A stretch of DNA of 64,000 bases from Takakia lepidozioides (GCA_030704615.1 CM060731.1:84364756-84428755); one strand, 5' to 3'. Shown: positions 1 through 12,570, numbered from the stretch's first letter. Made by a program: numbers and translations. Notes: a model not told the origin generated them from the sequence alone.

Positions 1-1539
1 TGGCTGTGATTACACAGCCTATCACACTTTGGAGAATGTACAAATGCATACGGCTGCAAGTTTTTTGCGACTGCAAAGGCTCCCATTTTGTCATTCCAGA
101 CCTGTGACACCCATAATTTTGCCCTTTGTGTGTTTGCTAGGACAAGAAATATACAAGCATGTAATGGAGGCTACAAAGGATCTGAAAAACAAGCAAACAT
201 AACTACCTGACATGGCGGCCATCACCGTAGGCTCATAGTTCCGTCCTCTGCCCACTCCGCCACCATATCCAGCAGTTGCCCCCTTAGAAACTAGCCTTGT
301 GTTCTTGCACTTTCTTGTCATCAATCATAAGATGAAGAAGGTGCACATGATAAGGTATCATTTACAAGTTCAACCAGGGTTGTAGTGTCTAACTAGCTGG
401 AAGCCATTTATGCTGGAGAAGATAAGAGAGAAGCATATGATTGCAACCTGACAAGAAAAGCCTGACAAGCTTCAACCTACAACAAGACTGCCTTTTTAGG
501 AAATTGACCACCCTCCAACACATCTTACTACCACATTGCTAGAGCCAACCTGCCTGGTCAAAGAAGGGATAATACATTTGTAGCATTTGCTGGCATTTGC
601 ACAGACCAATCAGCTGAACTGGTGGAAATCACCAATGAAATTGAGGCCTCTCCCAGCTCCCTTCAGTGTGGGCCACTTTTATCATAACCTTCAAACTCTC
701 TCAGCTTTTCCTGTCACCACCAGAGGCAAGTAGAGGACATACAATCTTCAAGTTCCAGTCACAAGCAACAGATTGACAAGAGCATGAGTCAAAATGGAGT
801 GGTCACCTTGTTTGCCTTGCGCCAAAAAGTGGAGCATAGCTAACTCTCTCAAACATGATCAGGATTAAATACTCATTGATCGCTTCCTGTGAACATTGTA
901 GATGACATTCTTGGAAGCATTCTAAGTCCCCAGAGCATACCAGCCCTAGGGTATGGACTATGGACTCAACCAACGAGACTCTCTTAGTGATTTGTGTGAA
1001 GTGTTTAAGGATTGGCTTTTCTGTGAAATCATTTTGTGTTTTGTCCCTTGACCTCCTTGAGGATGTCAATATTGGTACGAAACCTATTCCCTGCCCCTCT
1101 TTAGTTCTTGGCACTGTCCTCCTCCGTCCTGACAAGGAGAGACAGACAATTAGGACACCCTGGAGTGACGGGCACCCATACATATCCAAAAAGCAAGATC
1201 ATCTAACGAATTATGGAATGGCATATATGGATTATGAATTTGTTATTCGAAGTTGATAGGGGACAGTTCTAGTCCAAGGGGAAAGCCCAAGTCTCTCCAT
1301 GAAATCAAAGTACTGAGATATCTGTGTAACTATGTTTCTATTGAGCAGGAGCGTGATCAAATTGAGAGAATAAAGAAACTGCTGTTAGTGCAACAGGAGA
1401 TTGCCTCTGCTGCACATCCAGGTCACTGAGCGTCCTCCTTGTCTCGTCCTATTTAAAATAGTGAGTGTGGAAAAACAACTACAAAAACACAACAGTAGAG
1501 CCAAGCCAAGAAACAGAGACAGAGCTGAATGAAGCGTAC
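1..1539. other. No gene recognised
   Basis: I see no recognisable gene. A minus-strand open stretch at about 230-324 ends in a possible splice donor near 207-217 and is rich in Gly and Arg. It could be an exon of an unknown gene, but nothing next to it supports that. The other open frames look like chance. Confidence 0.3.
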
Positions 1540-1626
1540 CCAAATGTCGATATGACCAAGCTTGCTCTTAGCCAAATCAGTTAGTGCTTCGAAGCTCTTT
1601 GCATCTCGAACATCACAAGCCTTCCC
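1540..1626 (-). pseudogene. Isolated exon, NOL/NYC1-like short-chain dehydrogenase
   Basis: A 29-codon stretch lies between a good acceptor (pyrimidine-rich tract ending in GCAG at about 1627-1630) and a GT donor at 1538-1539. It reads GKACDVRDAKSF, then ALTDLAKSKLGHIDIW. Chlorophyll b reductases of the NYC1/NOL type, which are SDR-fold enzymes, have a similar segment just before the Asn-Asn-Ala-Gly motif, and an exon ending on IDIW fits that. I do not find the next exon with NNAG downstream on this strand, nor the nucleotide-binding exon upstream. It is therefore either one exon of a gene with long introns or a captured fragment. Similarity was judged by eye. Confidence 0.42.
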
Positions 1627-1690
1627 CTGCCAGCATAAAAGAGAAGTGAGTACTACTGCCCACCTGTCCCATAAGGCCTTTCAATTGCTA

Positions 1691-1789
1691 CCTAGCATTA
1701 TGCAACTTGATGTCAGTTTGCACAAATCGCAGCAGAATGCAACTCTCGCCCACCCCCGAGTCCCCCAGCAACACCAACTGCGCCACACT
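1691..1789 (-). pseudogene. Rab GTPase fragment (RABF1/ARA6-like P-loop)
   Basis: Thirty-three codons bounded by stops include AQLVLLGDSGVGESCILLRF, the first strand and P-loop of a Rab small GTPase. It is closest in my memory to the plant-specific RABF1/ARA6 group, whose loop reads GDSGVGKSC. The invariant P-loop lysine is Glu here, which should abolish nucleotide binding. No switch I or II, G4 or G5 segments follow. Only about 65 bp separate it from the dehydrogenase-like exon on the same strand. The two belong to unrelated genes, so both may be captured host-gene pieces. Confidence 0.5.
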
Positions 1790-1799
1790 CTATGACATA

Positions 1800-2929
1800 T
1801 GCACAGCAAACCCACATTCATTAGAAGTCCTAGAAAGAACTTACTCAACTTGCAAGAAACTGATGCACGAGTATGCGAAGGACAACAAGAGGAAGAGAGG
1901 ACAGGGAGAGAAAAAAAGAAGAACACGGGTGGGCAGACAAAGCAACCAGGGGGAGATAGAAGTGCAAACGGGGAGACAATTTCTCGGCGGAAGAAGCTGT
2001 TAAAGACATTATAGAGAAGGTGGTGGTACTGGAGAGTTCGGAGAGATAAGCTCGTCCAGGCCTAAAGATTCGAATGCCCCCATAGGAGCAGCAGGGGGAA
2101 GTGTGAGGGAAGGAGTCAGACATTGTAGGAGCCGAGATCGCTACACTGAGAATTCGGGGTTTTCACTTTGCTATAGTTCTCATCCTAATAATCTTCTGGC
2201 ATTCAACAGTGAGGGGTGAGGGAGCTGACCTGGCTGAAAGAAAACGCTTTACTTTCGTCTTGTCCCGCTGCAACACCATTTTCCAAAGAATGTCATTATT
2301 CTTCTTCTCCCCCTTCCGGTATGGTCTGTCTACGATATCGATATGGTCTGTCAATCAGGTCCTCCTCGCTACAACTAGCTATGGAGAAGCGAGGAGAAGG
2401 GAGAAGAGAGGTGCGAGGACAACGGGGTAGGTGAAAATTTCGTCCTTCTGCCCACGGGTGCTAACTTTAATACGTGGGGGGGGGGGGGTAAGGGTTAAAA
2501 GTGGGGACAATTAGGCGGCGTAGTTTAGCCAGGCTTAGCTATGGCTAAGGTTTAGCCACGGCTACCCCGCGTAGCAGGCGATAACAGGCTGGTGCAGCCG
2601 GAGCCTAAGAATGTAGTATTCTCAAATGTATGTAGTATGTAACACCCTACAATACACTATGATGTGTGGCGGCTGTGATGGCGCACTTGTGTAAGCTGAG
2701 TTCCATGCCTGACCATAGGTTGAATCTGAGTAGTTTATTAAGATTTTTGTCAAATCTTTTATCCAGGGATGTACCTCAGATCTTTCACCTCGTGATTGAT
2801 CTTCTTCCCGTACCAATTCCCTTAATCTTTCTTGCAAAGAAAAAGAAGGAGTGGCATCCAACTCTAGTTCTTCCGGTATGGGTGATGTACTCTCTGATCT
2901 TAATGGTGTGAGAGGTCCAGATGATTCCC
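1800..2929. other. No gene recognised; poly-G tract
   Basis: No coding signal is supported. A run of 14 G lies at 2475-2488, followed by short GC-rich direct repeats of the type TAGCCAGGCTTAGC. Open frames on both strands are short and unrecognisable. Confidence 0.3.
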
Positions 2930-3256
2930 CTATTGTCGGTTGAGGTGTTGTGGTTTATGTGCCAGAATGGCTAGGTCGTTTGCATATGCTGCAGCTGAGA
3001 TGTCACTTGAGGAGGTTTTGTAGTGATAGCCAAGCTTGCCTCGAGCTAGCCATCGAAGTAGGGGTTCTAGGAAGATAATGAATAGGTAGGGGCTTAAGGT
3101 GTCACCCTGGATAGTTCCACGAAGGATGGGGATAGGCGGGGTGAAGCCATAGTATGTGCCAAAGTATTCAATAGTGCTGTTTGTGTAGATGTTTCCTATT
3201 AGTTGGACGACATCCGGAATGCTTTCAATGTGAAACAGAGAAAAGAAGCAGCACAA
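2930..3256 (-). pseudogene. LINE reverse transcriptase relic
   Basis: The minus strand encodes part of a non-LTR reverse transcriptase palm: VVQLIGNIYTNSTIEY, then PPIPILRGTIQGDTLSPYLF and FLEPLLRWLARGKLGY. It aligns residue by residue with the plus-strand LINE at 33.6-34.9 kb, so it is the same family. The catalytic YADD box is AYANDLAIL here, so one of the two metal-binding aspartates is Asn. Upstream fingers and all downstream domains are missing. The copy is truncated on both sides and dead. Confidence 0.8.
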
Positions 3257-5817
3257 CGAATGTGTTGTGGCTAGCGGATGTGGGCCATCAGCCTAACAAC
3301 CCAATCAAATGAAGCCTACAAAATGGCCTTTGAAGGTCCCTCACTTCTTACCATCGGACAGTTGCAGGTGAAGGTGGCACTACCTAACATCCACTAGATG
3401 TACTAAAGAATCATTTTGATAGTGCTCATATCAATCTGCATGTGCTTTAACAACTGCAACCCAAGAATAGACATTTGGGGATGGTTTGGGTTTATTGGAG
3501 GGATGTCTAGAAGGTGTTGATGATTGCAGTTCAGATTTGATTTAAGGGGAATATAATTTTTGTACATGAAGTGTAATATAAACATGAGCTCCAGTACAAA
3601 GTCGAAATATTCGTTGTTAATATCCACTGTCACCTCCTCCACCTTCATCTTTGGCTCCTTCGAGAGTCTGATATGGAGGCTCCTACTTGTAGTCAGTACA
3701 GTGGCGGAAATCGCCTATAACTTACCTCTTTAACACCACGCAAACATACAACTGAAATGAATGTGGAAATTGGGTGGTGAGCTTGACCTCGGTTTAATTT
3801 ATCACCTTTCTCATTTCTTTGCTAGCACTTAGTGGCATATCTATGGCTCTCATCTTGTCTCTGTAACAGGTTGCAGCTATTGTAAGGCAAAAACGGGTAA
3901 CACGGGAAATGCGGGAGGATCCCCAGAGAGAAACACGGGAGACGAAGCACGTAGGGTTTTTGGGGGCTCAAGGATGCAATGAAATCGCCAATTTTTCATT
4001 CAAACATGGATTGAGTACTAGATGGATGACGGGTTGGCAGAGGGATGAAATGTGAGAGAAGGATCGATTTATCATTGCTGGGATGAAATCGCGGAAAAAA
4101 AGGAGATGCAGCAGTAATTTAGGAACGGGGTGGCCATATTAAATATTAGCGAGTAGCATGCAGCTAAAAGGGTGGTTGAGAAACAAAACACGTAGATATA
4201 GTATGTTTTTAGAAGTTGATGGGCCCATGGCACAGAGGGGGATAAGACCCAGTGGCCGTCATACTTGATGTCCAAAAGCTGTAGGATCTTAAATATTGTT
4301 GGTTTGCTATTAAATAATCACGTAAAGGAGGCGGCGGGATAAGGTGGAGTTAGGGATTAGCCCAAGTATAAGATTAGTGGAGACTGGATGGTCATCTCTC
4401 TCCTTTTGTTCTACTTTTCGGCTCTGAAGTAAAGTACTGAGTTCACCGTGATGAAGTGTGGGGGCTTGTGAATCATTTAGATTTGAAGTAGGAATGTAGC
4501 AACTAACATTGAGGCGATGGTCATGTTTAGCTAGCATCAGAATGAGTGACAAGGATCATTGAGCATAGGATCCAGCATGCGAGTTGTATTCACGTAGAAT
4601 GAAGCTTGAGCGATTCCACTAACATGCCGGGAAAATTAGAAATAGAGGTTGATTACGGGAAGTAGAGGGCAAGTCGTCCACCAGATTGCCTACATAACCA
4701 TGTAAGATCGAGTTGTTAGCATTGAAGCAAAGCATGATCGCACCTGAAGCATGAAGTAAGCAGCACTACAGTGCCATATGCGAACAGTGAATGATGCAAA
4801 TACAAAGGCAGAAGAAGTAAGGGGAAGGATCAAAGGAATGCGACCACCTGCCTGGGATGATAGTTAAGAAAGACAGTTAGCATGTTACTTCAAAACAAGA
4901 AGTCAAATAATCCATTTAGACCAGGCTTTCTCTTCCGCTGTAGTCTGGGATAGATGAAGTACTAATGGGTTGTACTGGCATGGACATAGGACCCTTATTT
5001 TTACTTACACTGTAGGGAGTCCGAGAGTGGAAGAAAAAGTCTGCCTGCAAGGAAAGTGTCAGTCCTAAAAGGAATCTCACTCCACAAAGCTGCCAACTCG
5101 CTGCTTCTAAAATCCATGGATATTGTTTATTGGCTCCTCCCTTCGAGAGGGAATCCATGCATTGGTCTTTATCCTGATGTACCTTCACCAGTAAATACCT
5201 ACCTATCTACCGGAGGAGCTGCCTATCCGGCGAAAGTACAGTGTGCATTACGTTCCTACATTATTCCTATTGTTTTTTCCTGATAAGTTTCTGTCATTTT
5301 TCAGCTTCATGCTACTACCCCCACGCATCACACGACTCATGCTCGTGCCTGCGAAAGTAGCCCTTCAGTTTTGCACGCCATTGCTGCCACACCACTTGTT
5401 CCTCTCCAGACTTAAAAGCATCCTCCACTCCTGCCTGCCTTTCCTTCTGATGATCCTCTCTCTCACATCAGAAGAAAGGGAATACCAATGAACTGCTAAT
5501 GAACTGCAAGCAGCTATATTGCAAACTAATGGTGCCTTTGTCCAATATCATCAATGCACAATTGAATGGACATCCCAAAACTGGATTATGCTTCTTTTAT
5601 CACTTTATTGCAAAGGCAGCAAGAGCTCTTACAGACCAGCATATAACTGCTAAGAAAACACATCAACCTTTATATGAAAGCCACAAACTCTACTTTGACC
5701 AGTCACTTTTCCGTTACATACAACTTCAACTTCCATCACCTCAACACCTAATTAATTATTCAGTTTATAGATTTAATTAAAAGGAAAAACAAGAGGTTAA
5801 GAGAAGTAGGAGTGATG
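3257..5817. other. No gene recognised
   Basis: About 2.5 kb of moderately AT-rich sequence. Open frames on both strands are under about 95 codons and show no familiar motif, and I find no convincing splice-linked set. It may be the intergenic 3' side of the SEC14-like gene, which ends at 5818. Confidence 0.3.
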
Positions 5818-8800
5818 TTAGGTCGGAGGAGGCTCAGGCTCATAAAAGCCAGCCACCATGGCAACCACAATCCAAAGCATCAAAAGACCCACAATAACCA
5901 ACCGTAGCATACTTGTATATGACTGAAATGCAGTCAATCTCTCTCCATATCCACTTTCTGCCCTAACTCTGTGCTCCTCCTCCATATCATAATGCTCCAA
6001 CTCAGCCCTGTGTGCCAGGAGTCTGTTGTATCCCCCTTCTGGCCCGCCCATCTCACTACAAATCAGACATTTACAGCTTCCACCCAGGTATGATGGGATG
6101 CTTCCCACGCCGCCAAGATGCTTGGCCAGCACTCCCATGTAATGCTCCCCCTCTACATGCACCTTCTCCTTTGTCTTAGGCTTCACAACCTGCTCCACCC
6201 ACATCCAAAGCCGGATTACTCACACCCCCACCTTTCCCATATTCCTTATCCACTAGCACATAAATACTGCAGCTTTATGTCTGGACAGAGATACAGAAAA
6301 AGGAATGATGGAACAGAATGGACAAGCAAGGGGAGGCTTCTATGCTGGGGAATCAAACCTTGAATGCATGTTTTTCTGGGTCAACCTGAACATACTGCGA
6401 CAGTGCTCGGAAAAGAAGCGTGTACACTCGGGAAGAAGTCTATGTCCCCTCACAGAAAATAAAGCCTGACAGTCAAACAAATGCATATTTCTTGAGAGCA
6501 GAGGTAGGCACCACTTCTCTAGACATGTTTTGGCCTATCTGGATAACCTCCTTCAGAATTAACATCTCCCAAGCTTAAAATTTTAAATTTTAATGTGGTG
6601 AGACAGGACCTTGGACCAACTAGCAGATCAAGCTACCATGGTAAAAAATCTACCATGCCCTTACTCTCAAGAGGAAATGCAAGCTGAACAGATGAACTTG
6701 ACTTGTTAGTAAGGGAAGTGCAAGAGTAACACCTGCATTACAGCCTGTGCAATCACATGCACAACTGGTGGAAGGTTGATAACAAAGAGAGCCGCGAGGC
6801 GTGTTGGGTAGTTTTCCTGGACCAGCACTGTACAAGACTTCATCATCTGCACAGGGAAGCCGATGGCTGATGTGCCCTGGCAATCCATCACTACCATCAG
6901 GCGTGCATCCTCCTCATTCACCAGGTTCACTACCCCATACTCCACCTGTGACACTGCACCCTTTCCATTCATTTTCGCACACTGATTGAAGCGTGTCCAC
7001 ATGCTGGAAAAAATTCTAGTGCTGTGATGGGACGCCGTCACACAGCATGCCATTGCTCTACAAAGGGTTGTTGTCAAATGTTCAATATTTTGTATGTGCA
7101 ATGGCTCTTTTCAAGCAGTGCATTCAGAATTCTTGCCAGAAAGTAACTTATCATGGATCTACCTTATTCAAACATTCACCCAACAATTCCAACCGAGGAA
7201 GGTCACAGCTTTTGGCTCTACTCTGAAACTGAGCGAAAGAGAGATAATATCTATCTTCTTTCCTTTGTATCAACAGCGTCCTTCTCATTAGACTCTGTTT
7301 GTCATTGCCATGTTTGTCTTGCTTGAGGGGGAGAGAGAGCTCATTTATCACTCCCTGTGAACTTTACCCTGGCTGGATACAAGCCTGTGGGTGCTGGTTG
7401 TAGAATGTAGCTGGCCATGAATCTGACAGAGTAGGGGATAGAGATTGAGCTATTTGAAAAGAACATACCAACAGCTTGTGCAAATCGAGGGCGATCAGCA
7501 GCATCAAGGGTGCAGTAGGCAAGGCCGAGACGAATGACAATTGTTGGCCGCCGCTGTGCATCCCGGTGGTGCCAAAATACAAAGTGCTCCCAGCGCTGCA
7601 GCTCAGATTGAGGGAGGAGGTAGTAGGTCGTGCGCCATCGAACTGTTTTCCTCATTCCTGCCACAAACTTTGGCACATCCCCATTTGCTGCTACCAGAAA
7701 CCTCTCCAGCTCATCATCATTGATCCTGCCCATGCACAGACCACCCTTGTTGCTATCCTGCCCACCTTCTGCTCCTCATTTGCCTGGTATTTGAACGTAA
7801 CAAAAGACTAGAAGATTCCACCTAAAAAATATGCCAAAATCTTGTCTTTCTCTGCACCCCTTATTGCCTTGGGAAGCAATTCCTTACCTTTCTGGTAGAG
7901 CAATGCCTTCCTTACCCAACTCCCCCTTTAAGAGACACAAAGTGTGGGCTCTCTGATTGTTGACGGGTGTTTCTCCTTCACTCCCTTCATTGTTTGACCT
8001 GTTCATAGCAATAGGCTCTGATGGAGAAAGGATGTGTGATAGGACCACTGCTTTGTCCTCTTGAGCCTCCTCGACAGCAGTTGTAACAGCTGTTGCCAGT
8101 GACAGAAACATCATGGGCTTCGAGAAACTCTGCCACAGGATAGCAAGAAAAATATTGTAGCCCAAATATGGTGCTCAAACAAGTGAAATAAATGTGCTTT
8201 GACTGAGTTATCGCATTTCTTAGAGACCTGTATCCACTTTTGTACTGAGGGCTGTTGAGCAGCAGTTGTTTACACTGCAATTTCTCCTCTTAATGTCACA
8301 AAGCAGGATTTGAAACAAGATGGGTGTGGCCAGAGCAAATCACTATCCTTATCTGTTACCAGCATGATATTCAATGTACACACCCCCAAATGCTAGGGGG
8401 CCTTCACCTTAACAGGTTATGATCCCTTGCCTAAGATCCGGTCTGCAAATATATTGCACCAATTTCCCAGTATAGTTTAGCATTTATAACCAAGATTGTG
8501 CTGCATTTGCTGATGTGCAGCCCAAATTAGAGCAGACCAGGTGACTCTGAAACATATAAGTATGATCTTTAAGACAGTTGTGTGCGTGACAGCCTAGAAT
8601 TGTACTGATGAGACGTCCTGAGGGCGTGCTGGCTTCAGAGTAAGTGCGAAGACACTGCACCTGAGTACTCTGGGCTAGTTGTCGGAAGGGAGACCAGCGT
8701 TGCAGCCAGCTGAAAGGTGGAGCTTGGAACACAGAAAGGCCTTGCAAGCCCCACCAGATAGGTCGGCATTTGGCCTGTGATCCCCTCCGGATGGCCTCCA

Positions 8801-8990
8801 AGGCCGCCAGTTTCACTAAGAAAACCAACAACTGGCCTGCTGCATCCAGCAGTCCTCCTCGTCTCAAAGCAACAATTGGCGCCACTGATCTCTGCAGCAC
8901 AGCTTTAGGCAATGACACCTTGGCCGCTTGCATCCTTCTCTCGGGCAATTTATCCTCTCCCCCTTTAACCTGCTCAACCTTGCTACACAT
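5818..8990 (-). CDS. SEC14-like CRAL-TRIO lipid-transfer protein, five exons
   Basis: Five exons join in phase through GT-AG sites: 8990-8661, 8129-7888, 7725-7469, 6953-6733 and 6189-5818 (stop). Together they give 473 residues. The ATG at 8990 is the first after an in-frame stop. Exon 1 holds the plant-type N-terminal helical region (GLQGLSVF, PPFSWLQRWSPF). Exon 2 is mostly an acidic low-complexity linker. Exon 3 starts the CRAL-TRIO N-lobe (INDDELERFLVAANGDVPK, then RKTVRWRTTYY). Exon 4 carries the lipid-binding core (VSQVEYGVVNLVNEEDARL, VQENYPTRLAALFVINLPPV). Exon 5 has the C-lobe with YLGGSCKCLICSEMGG and a hydrophobic segment near residues 445-465 that could anchor it to a membrane. 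Proteins of this family move or sense phosphoinositides and related lipids. No lesion is visible. It is the only intact gene I can assemble here. Exon boundaries are inferred from phase and family fit. Confidence 0.88.
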
Positions 8991-9974
8991 GTTTTCGTAC
9001 TTGGGCGCACGAGACCTCTACCTACTTCACATGCCTTGTTGCATGTTCCACTTGCAGCTTCCTTGTTGGTCGTTCCAGCATGTTCGCATGTCTAAGTCGG
9101 ACATTCCAATTCTCAATTTCCATGTAGTAATTTCGTCAGCAGGCTTGAACCTGTGGACATTCATTCTTCATGTGTGGGGAATCCCTCACTTGCCTTCCTA
9201 TTGCATTTCTTGAGAGTGACAGTGGGACGCAATCGAGCGCTTGACAATTGCCCCCATTAGCACAGGCAATCGCCTCCACTTGTCCACCTTAACAAGTACA
9301 AGCACTCCCCCAACTCCTTGCCTGCATCCATTCTACAGCCGGTAGGTGCTTGGATGGTAATATTGCCAATTCCTCACTCATAGTAAATATGGGCCACGAT
9401 CAAACCAACCAGTTGCAGATAATCCTCGTGCAAATTTTCAAAGGAGACATCCTTAGAGCAAATTGATCTTCGCATCGCGGCTCAGTGCTTTAAGCAATCA
9501 CACACACGATTATAATCAAGCGGCCTCTTGAAACCATCTACCTATTCAGGTCCAACTCTCTCAATCAACACTCACCTGTGCAGCAGTCCAACACGAAGCT
9601 CGCCCTGCCCATTCCCACGCGCACAAGAGGCAGGCAAGCCAAACGTTGACCCGACCAGCCTTTGTGCTTCCAGAGTCTAGGCCCAAAGCCTAATATCACA
9701 CGCAACAGTCACGTAGCAGTCGAGAGCAGCTTGCTCACCGCATAGCCGCCTTCTGATTGGCCCTGAGGAGCCCTGCTGCAGGCCACCAGTATTCGCAGAC
9801 CCCATCTGCTTAAGTATCCTGCGCGATGTAGACTACGGGAAATCGATATGGGACAATGCAGGACCAATGCGATTATGAGCTACGACCTACCAACCATACG
9901 TACACAGCCAAATATAGACAAGCGGGAAACAAGCTGAGCGAAACACAAAACTAGTGCAAGAAAACCCTAAAAGT
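8991..9974. promoter_or_regulatory. Upstream region of the SEC14-like gene
   Basis: This lies 5' of the minus-strand SEC14-like gene and should contain its promoter and 5' leader. No TATA element could be placed with confidence. No other gene is recognised. An open plus-strand frame at 8770-9213 is mainly the complement of exon 1. Confidence 0.3.
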
Positions 9975-10083
9975 TTATTAGGTAGGTTGAAAGTGGGTAG
10001 GTCGGTAGCGGCTTGCAAGCTGCCCTCTATTGCTACGGCTTGCAAGCCGCTACCGACCCACCCACTTTCAACCTACCTAATAA
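9975..10083. repeat. Fold-back hairpin, 46-bp arms
   Basis: The left arm 9975-10020 is the reverse complement of the right arm 10038-10083 with a single mismatch. They are separated by a 17-nt loop (10021-10037). Transcribed from either strand it would form a long near-perfect hairpin. A second small hairpin (GGAGCCC and GGGCTCC) lies at 10099-10130. It could be a tiny fold-back element or a small-RNA precursor. Confidence 0.85.
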
Positions 10084-10297
10084 CGGCTCAGTATATACGG
10101 AGCCCCTACTATTAACAGTAGCAGGGCTCCTCGCAGCCACTATCTAGTTCCTAGCCGGGCTGGGCCCAAGATTCATTCAAGAAACAAGAAACAAGCGGCT
10201 AGTCGCGTAATGGCTCCACCCTAGAAGTCTAAGTAGAAAATTTCCTTAAAATGTTTTTATTGAAATAAGGTAAGCACATATTCAAACTATATTTTAA

Positions 10298-11152
10298 CCC
10301 TTAAGCGACGACCACCGTTTTGGTGGCCAGCCCAAAAATGGTACATAGTGGTATAGACGAAGGCATAACTTCCTACCCTGAATCATCGAGGCAAACTAAC
10401 CTGACAAAAAAGCCCCTCCCTTCTACATCCATATGCCCCAGAATTTTCACAAACTTCCAACGTTGCAATTAGCAGATTATAATAAACATGATTGTAGTTT
10501 TTCCACTTGGATTCCAATTTTATCAAAAAAAAACCTTTGACCAAACTGGACCTCTAGGTTTTAGATTTTTCTTGTGTGAATGCTTTGCATATTCAGATTC
10601 CTGGGCACCCACAAATCTTAGTGGTCAAATCTCAGCCCCATCTGCCCAAAATTTATATGGGGTCTTTTGTATGTGGAATTTGGGGGGTGAAATTGCATTC
10701 CAACTACATGCAGGAACATTTCTGACCCATGGGGTTATTTTGTCCTCATCACAAATTCCTACTGTCATCTTCTGCTCTACAATAATGCCCATAGAGTGGG
10801 CAAGAAATTTTTGGTTTCTGATAAATTTACCACCTCAGCTGATCTCCAGGGATTTTTTGCTGTTGCATCCCAACTCCGGCTATTGTAGCCGGAGCAGGTA
10901 ACACATTCCGGCATGGTAGCCCACGCCCGTCAGCGGGTCAACGCCCCTGGCCCATTCTGGGCCAAGCGTTTCAAGCTCCCCTCGCCACTTGGAAATTCGT
11001 ACAGGGCGGTATACTTACCCGTTTTGCCGGGCAGAGAACTGAATGCGCCACATTTTTGTTCAGGGATGAACTCCATCGGATGTCATCCGAGGAAGTTACG
11101 GTCTGGATGAAAAATGACGCGACCCGAAACGGGTCGCGTCGTTGTTTAAGGG
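10298..11152. mobile_element. TTAA-flanked, piggyBac-like non-autonomous element (855 bp)
   Basis: The element is bounded by TTAA at 10294-10297 and 11153-11156. Its termini are inverted: the left end begins CCCTTAAGCGACGACC and the right end, read inward on the other strand, begins CCCTTAAACAACGACG. TTAA target duplication with CCC/GGG ends is characteristic of piggyBac transposons; Kolobok elements also use TTAA. Internal hairpins are present at 10874-10894 (nine-base arms CTCCGGCTA) and 11116-11140 (eleven-base arms GACGCGACCCG). The plus-strand open frame at 10488-10901 has no transposase motif, so I call it a MITE. Confidence 0.72.
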
Positions 11153-11264
11153 TTAAACATGTTCTGCATAAGAAGGAAAAATATTTATTTATTTATTTAT
11201 AAAGCCGAGGACAGGGGCCTTGGCAGAACTTTATTGATGTATGATATTACGTACAAAACTGATC

Positions 11265-12000
11265 TTAGCGGAAATGGAGACGCGAGGCCATCGAAGAGTG
11301 CTCAATGTGTTTCCAATTAACGTCTTGCTCAAATTCCGGTGAGGCGGTGGATGGAGGCCCTGAGGTTTCTCCAACGTTCAGGGGGGAGCTTATTCCAGAT
11401 GGATTGGTCTTGCGCAGGGCTGTGGCATATGACACTTTTTGATCCAAGCTTTCCTACATTCTATCTACAAATCCTGATAAACGAGATTGTGGAGCTGGAA
11501 GTTGAGCATGGACCCCCCCCCCCCCCCCCCCCCGAAAACGTCTTGTGCATCTAGCTCACCATAGGTACCACAGAATTGCACTCCGGAGGGTTTTGAAAAC
11601 AGGGCAAGAGAAGGATTTATGTTTTGAGGTCCCATCATAGTTGAGGAGTAATTCCAACAGGGAGGGATTTTTGGGTTCTCAGTTTTGGTAAAAAACCTTG
11701 ACCCAAAGGCCATATATTGGCTAGAGCGTGATAGTATAATAGACAGTGTTCCAAGGATTCTATAATGCCCGAGGAGCAGCAGGAACATAGCATATCATCT
11801 TGGAACTATAGCCATTCCCCCACCTTAAGCACTCTATTAGCTATTTGCCAAAGGAAGGTGGAGATTTTTGCAAGCCGGCTTTTGATCCATATGGAGGCCC
11901 ATATAGCAGTCCAGTTCTTATCTGAAAGTCGTAATGCTCCCATTTATCATTCCATTATTTTTGCATTGGCTGGGTGTTGTTGAGAGCCATATATGCCTTT
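11265..12000 (-). pseudogene. LINE zinc-binding (zf-RVT) relic
   Basis: Read on the minus strand with frame changes, the segment gives KNWTAIWASIWIKSRLAKIS, TFLWQIANRVLKVGEWL and LCSCCSSGIIESLEHCLLYY. This is the zf-RVT domain at the C-terminus of plant L1-type LINE ORF2: a Trp-rich start, then Cys-x2-Cys, Glu-Ser, His and an aromatic finish. A 21-base C tract (11513-11533) and frameshifts interrupt it. The last part reads MDQKVSYATALRK and may be a different fragment. The element is a 3' relic; no reverse transcriptase is attached. Confidence 0.6.
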
Positions 12001-12570
12001 TTAGTAGTGTATGCAAGGAATGGATTTGGGGATCGTGAAAAAACCCATGTTCATTCTTTGGGATCGAGGTTGAGTTCTGCTCTTAAGGGTGATCTGCCAT
12101 ATATCCAAAGAAGGTATTAGATCGTAGTCAAGTAAGAAGAGGCATAGTGAGAGACGGTTGAGGGGGTATGTAACTATTTCTGAAACTCATTGGACCTCTT
12201 CACTCCCTCCCTTGCAAACTCACAATAAAAAAATCTTTTCCATGTTGCACTCTTCCATGTCTCGACATAATGTTTGTACCGAGTCCACAAGTGTCAAAAG
12301 TTCTCTATATTGGATGTTGTGCTCATCCAGACTTTCTTGCAGACTTTGAATCACCTTCTTCTGATCCAACTGTGCATTGCAAAAAACCACAAATAAGAAG
12401 ATGGACAATAATAACAGAACCTCCAAAGAAAACAAAACAAAATCAAAGATGAGGTTGGAAGATCATTCACCTAGCTCCAGAATGTTGCCTTGTGCAACCA
12501 TTGTTCCATCACTGCATCACTGAACTGCCCAAAAGGAAAGTGGTTGGTCTACATGTTACTGTGATATAAT
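12001..12570. other. No gene recognised
   Basis: AT-rich sequence with short open frames and no recognised motif. It lies between the zf-RVT relic and a cluster of TTTCACTA motifs. Confidence 0.3.

Noticed and set aside
803-1189. 128-codon minus-strand frame as a gene
   Set aside because: No recognisable motif and no splice partners, and the opposite strand is also open over 98 codons.
10488-10901. 137-codon frame inside the TTAA-flanked element as a transposase
   Set aside because: No DDD motif or Cys-rich tail, too short, and biased composition.
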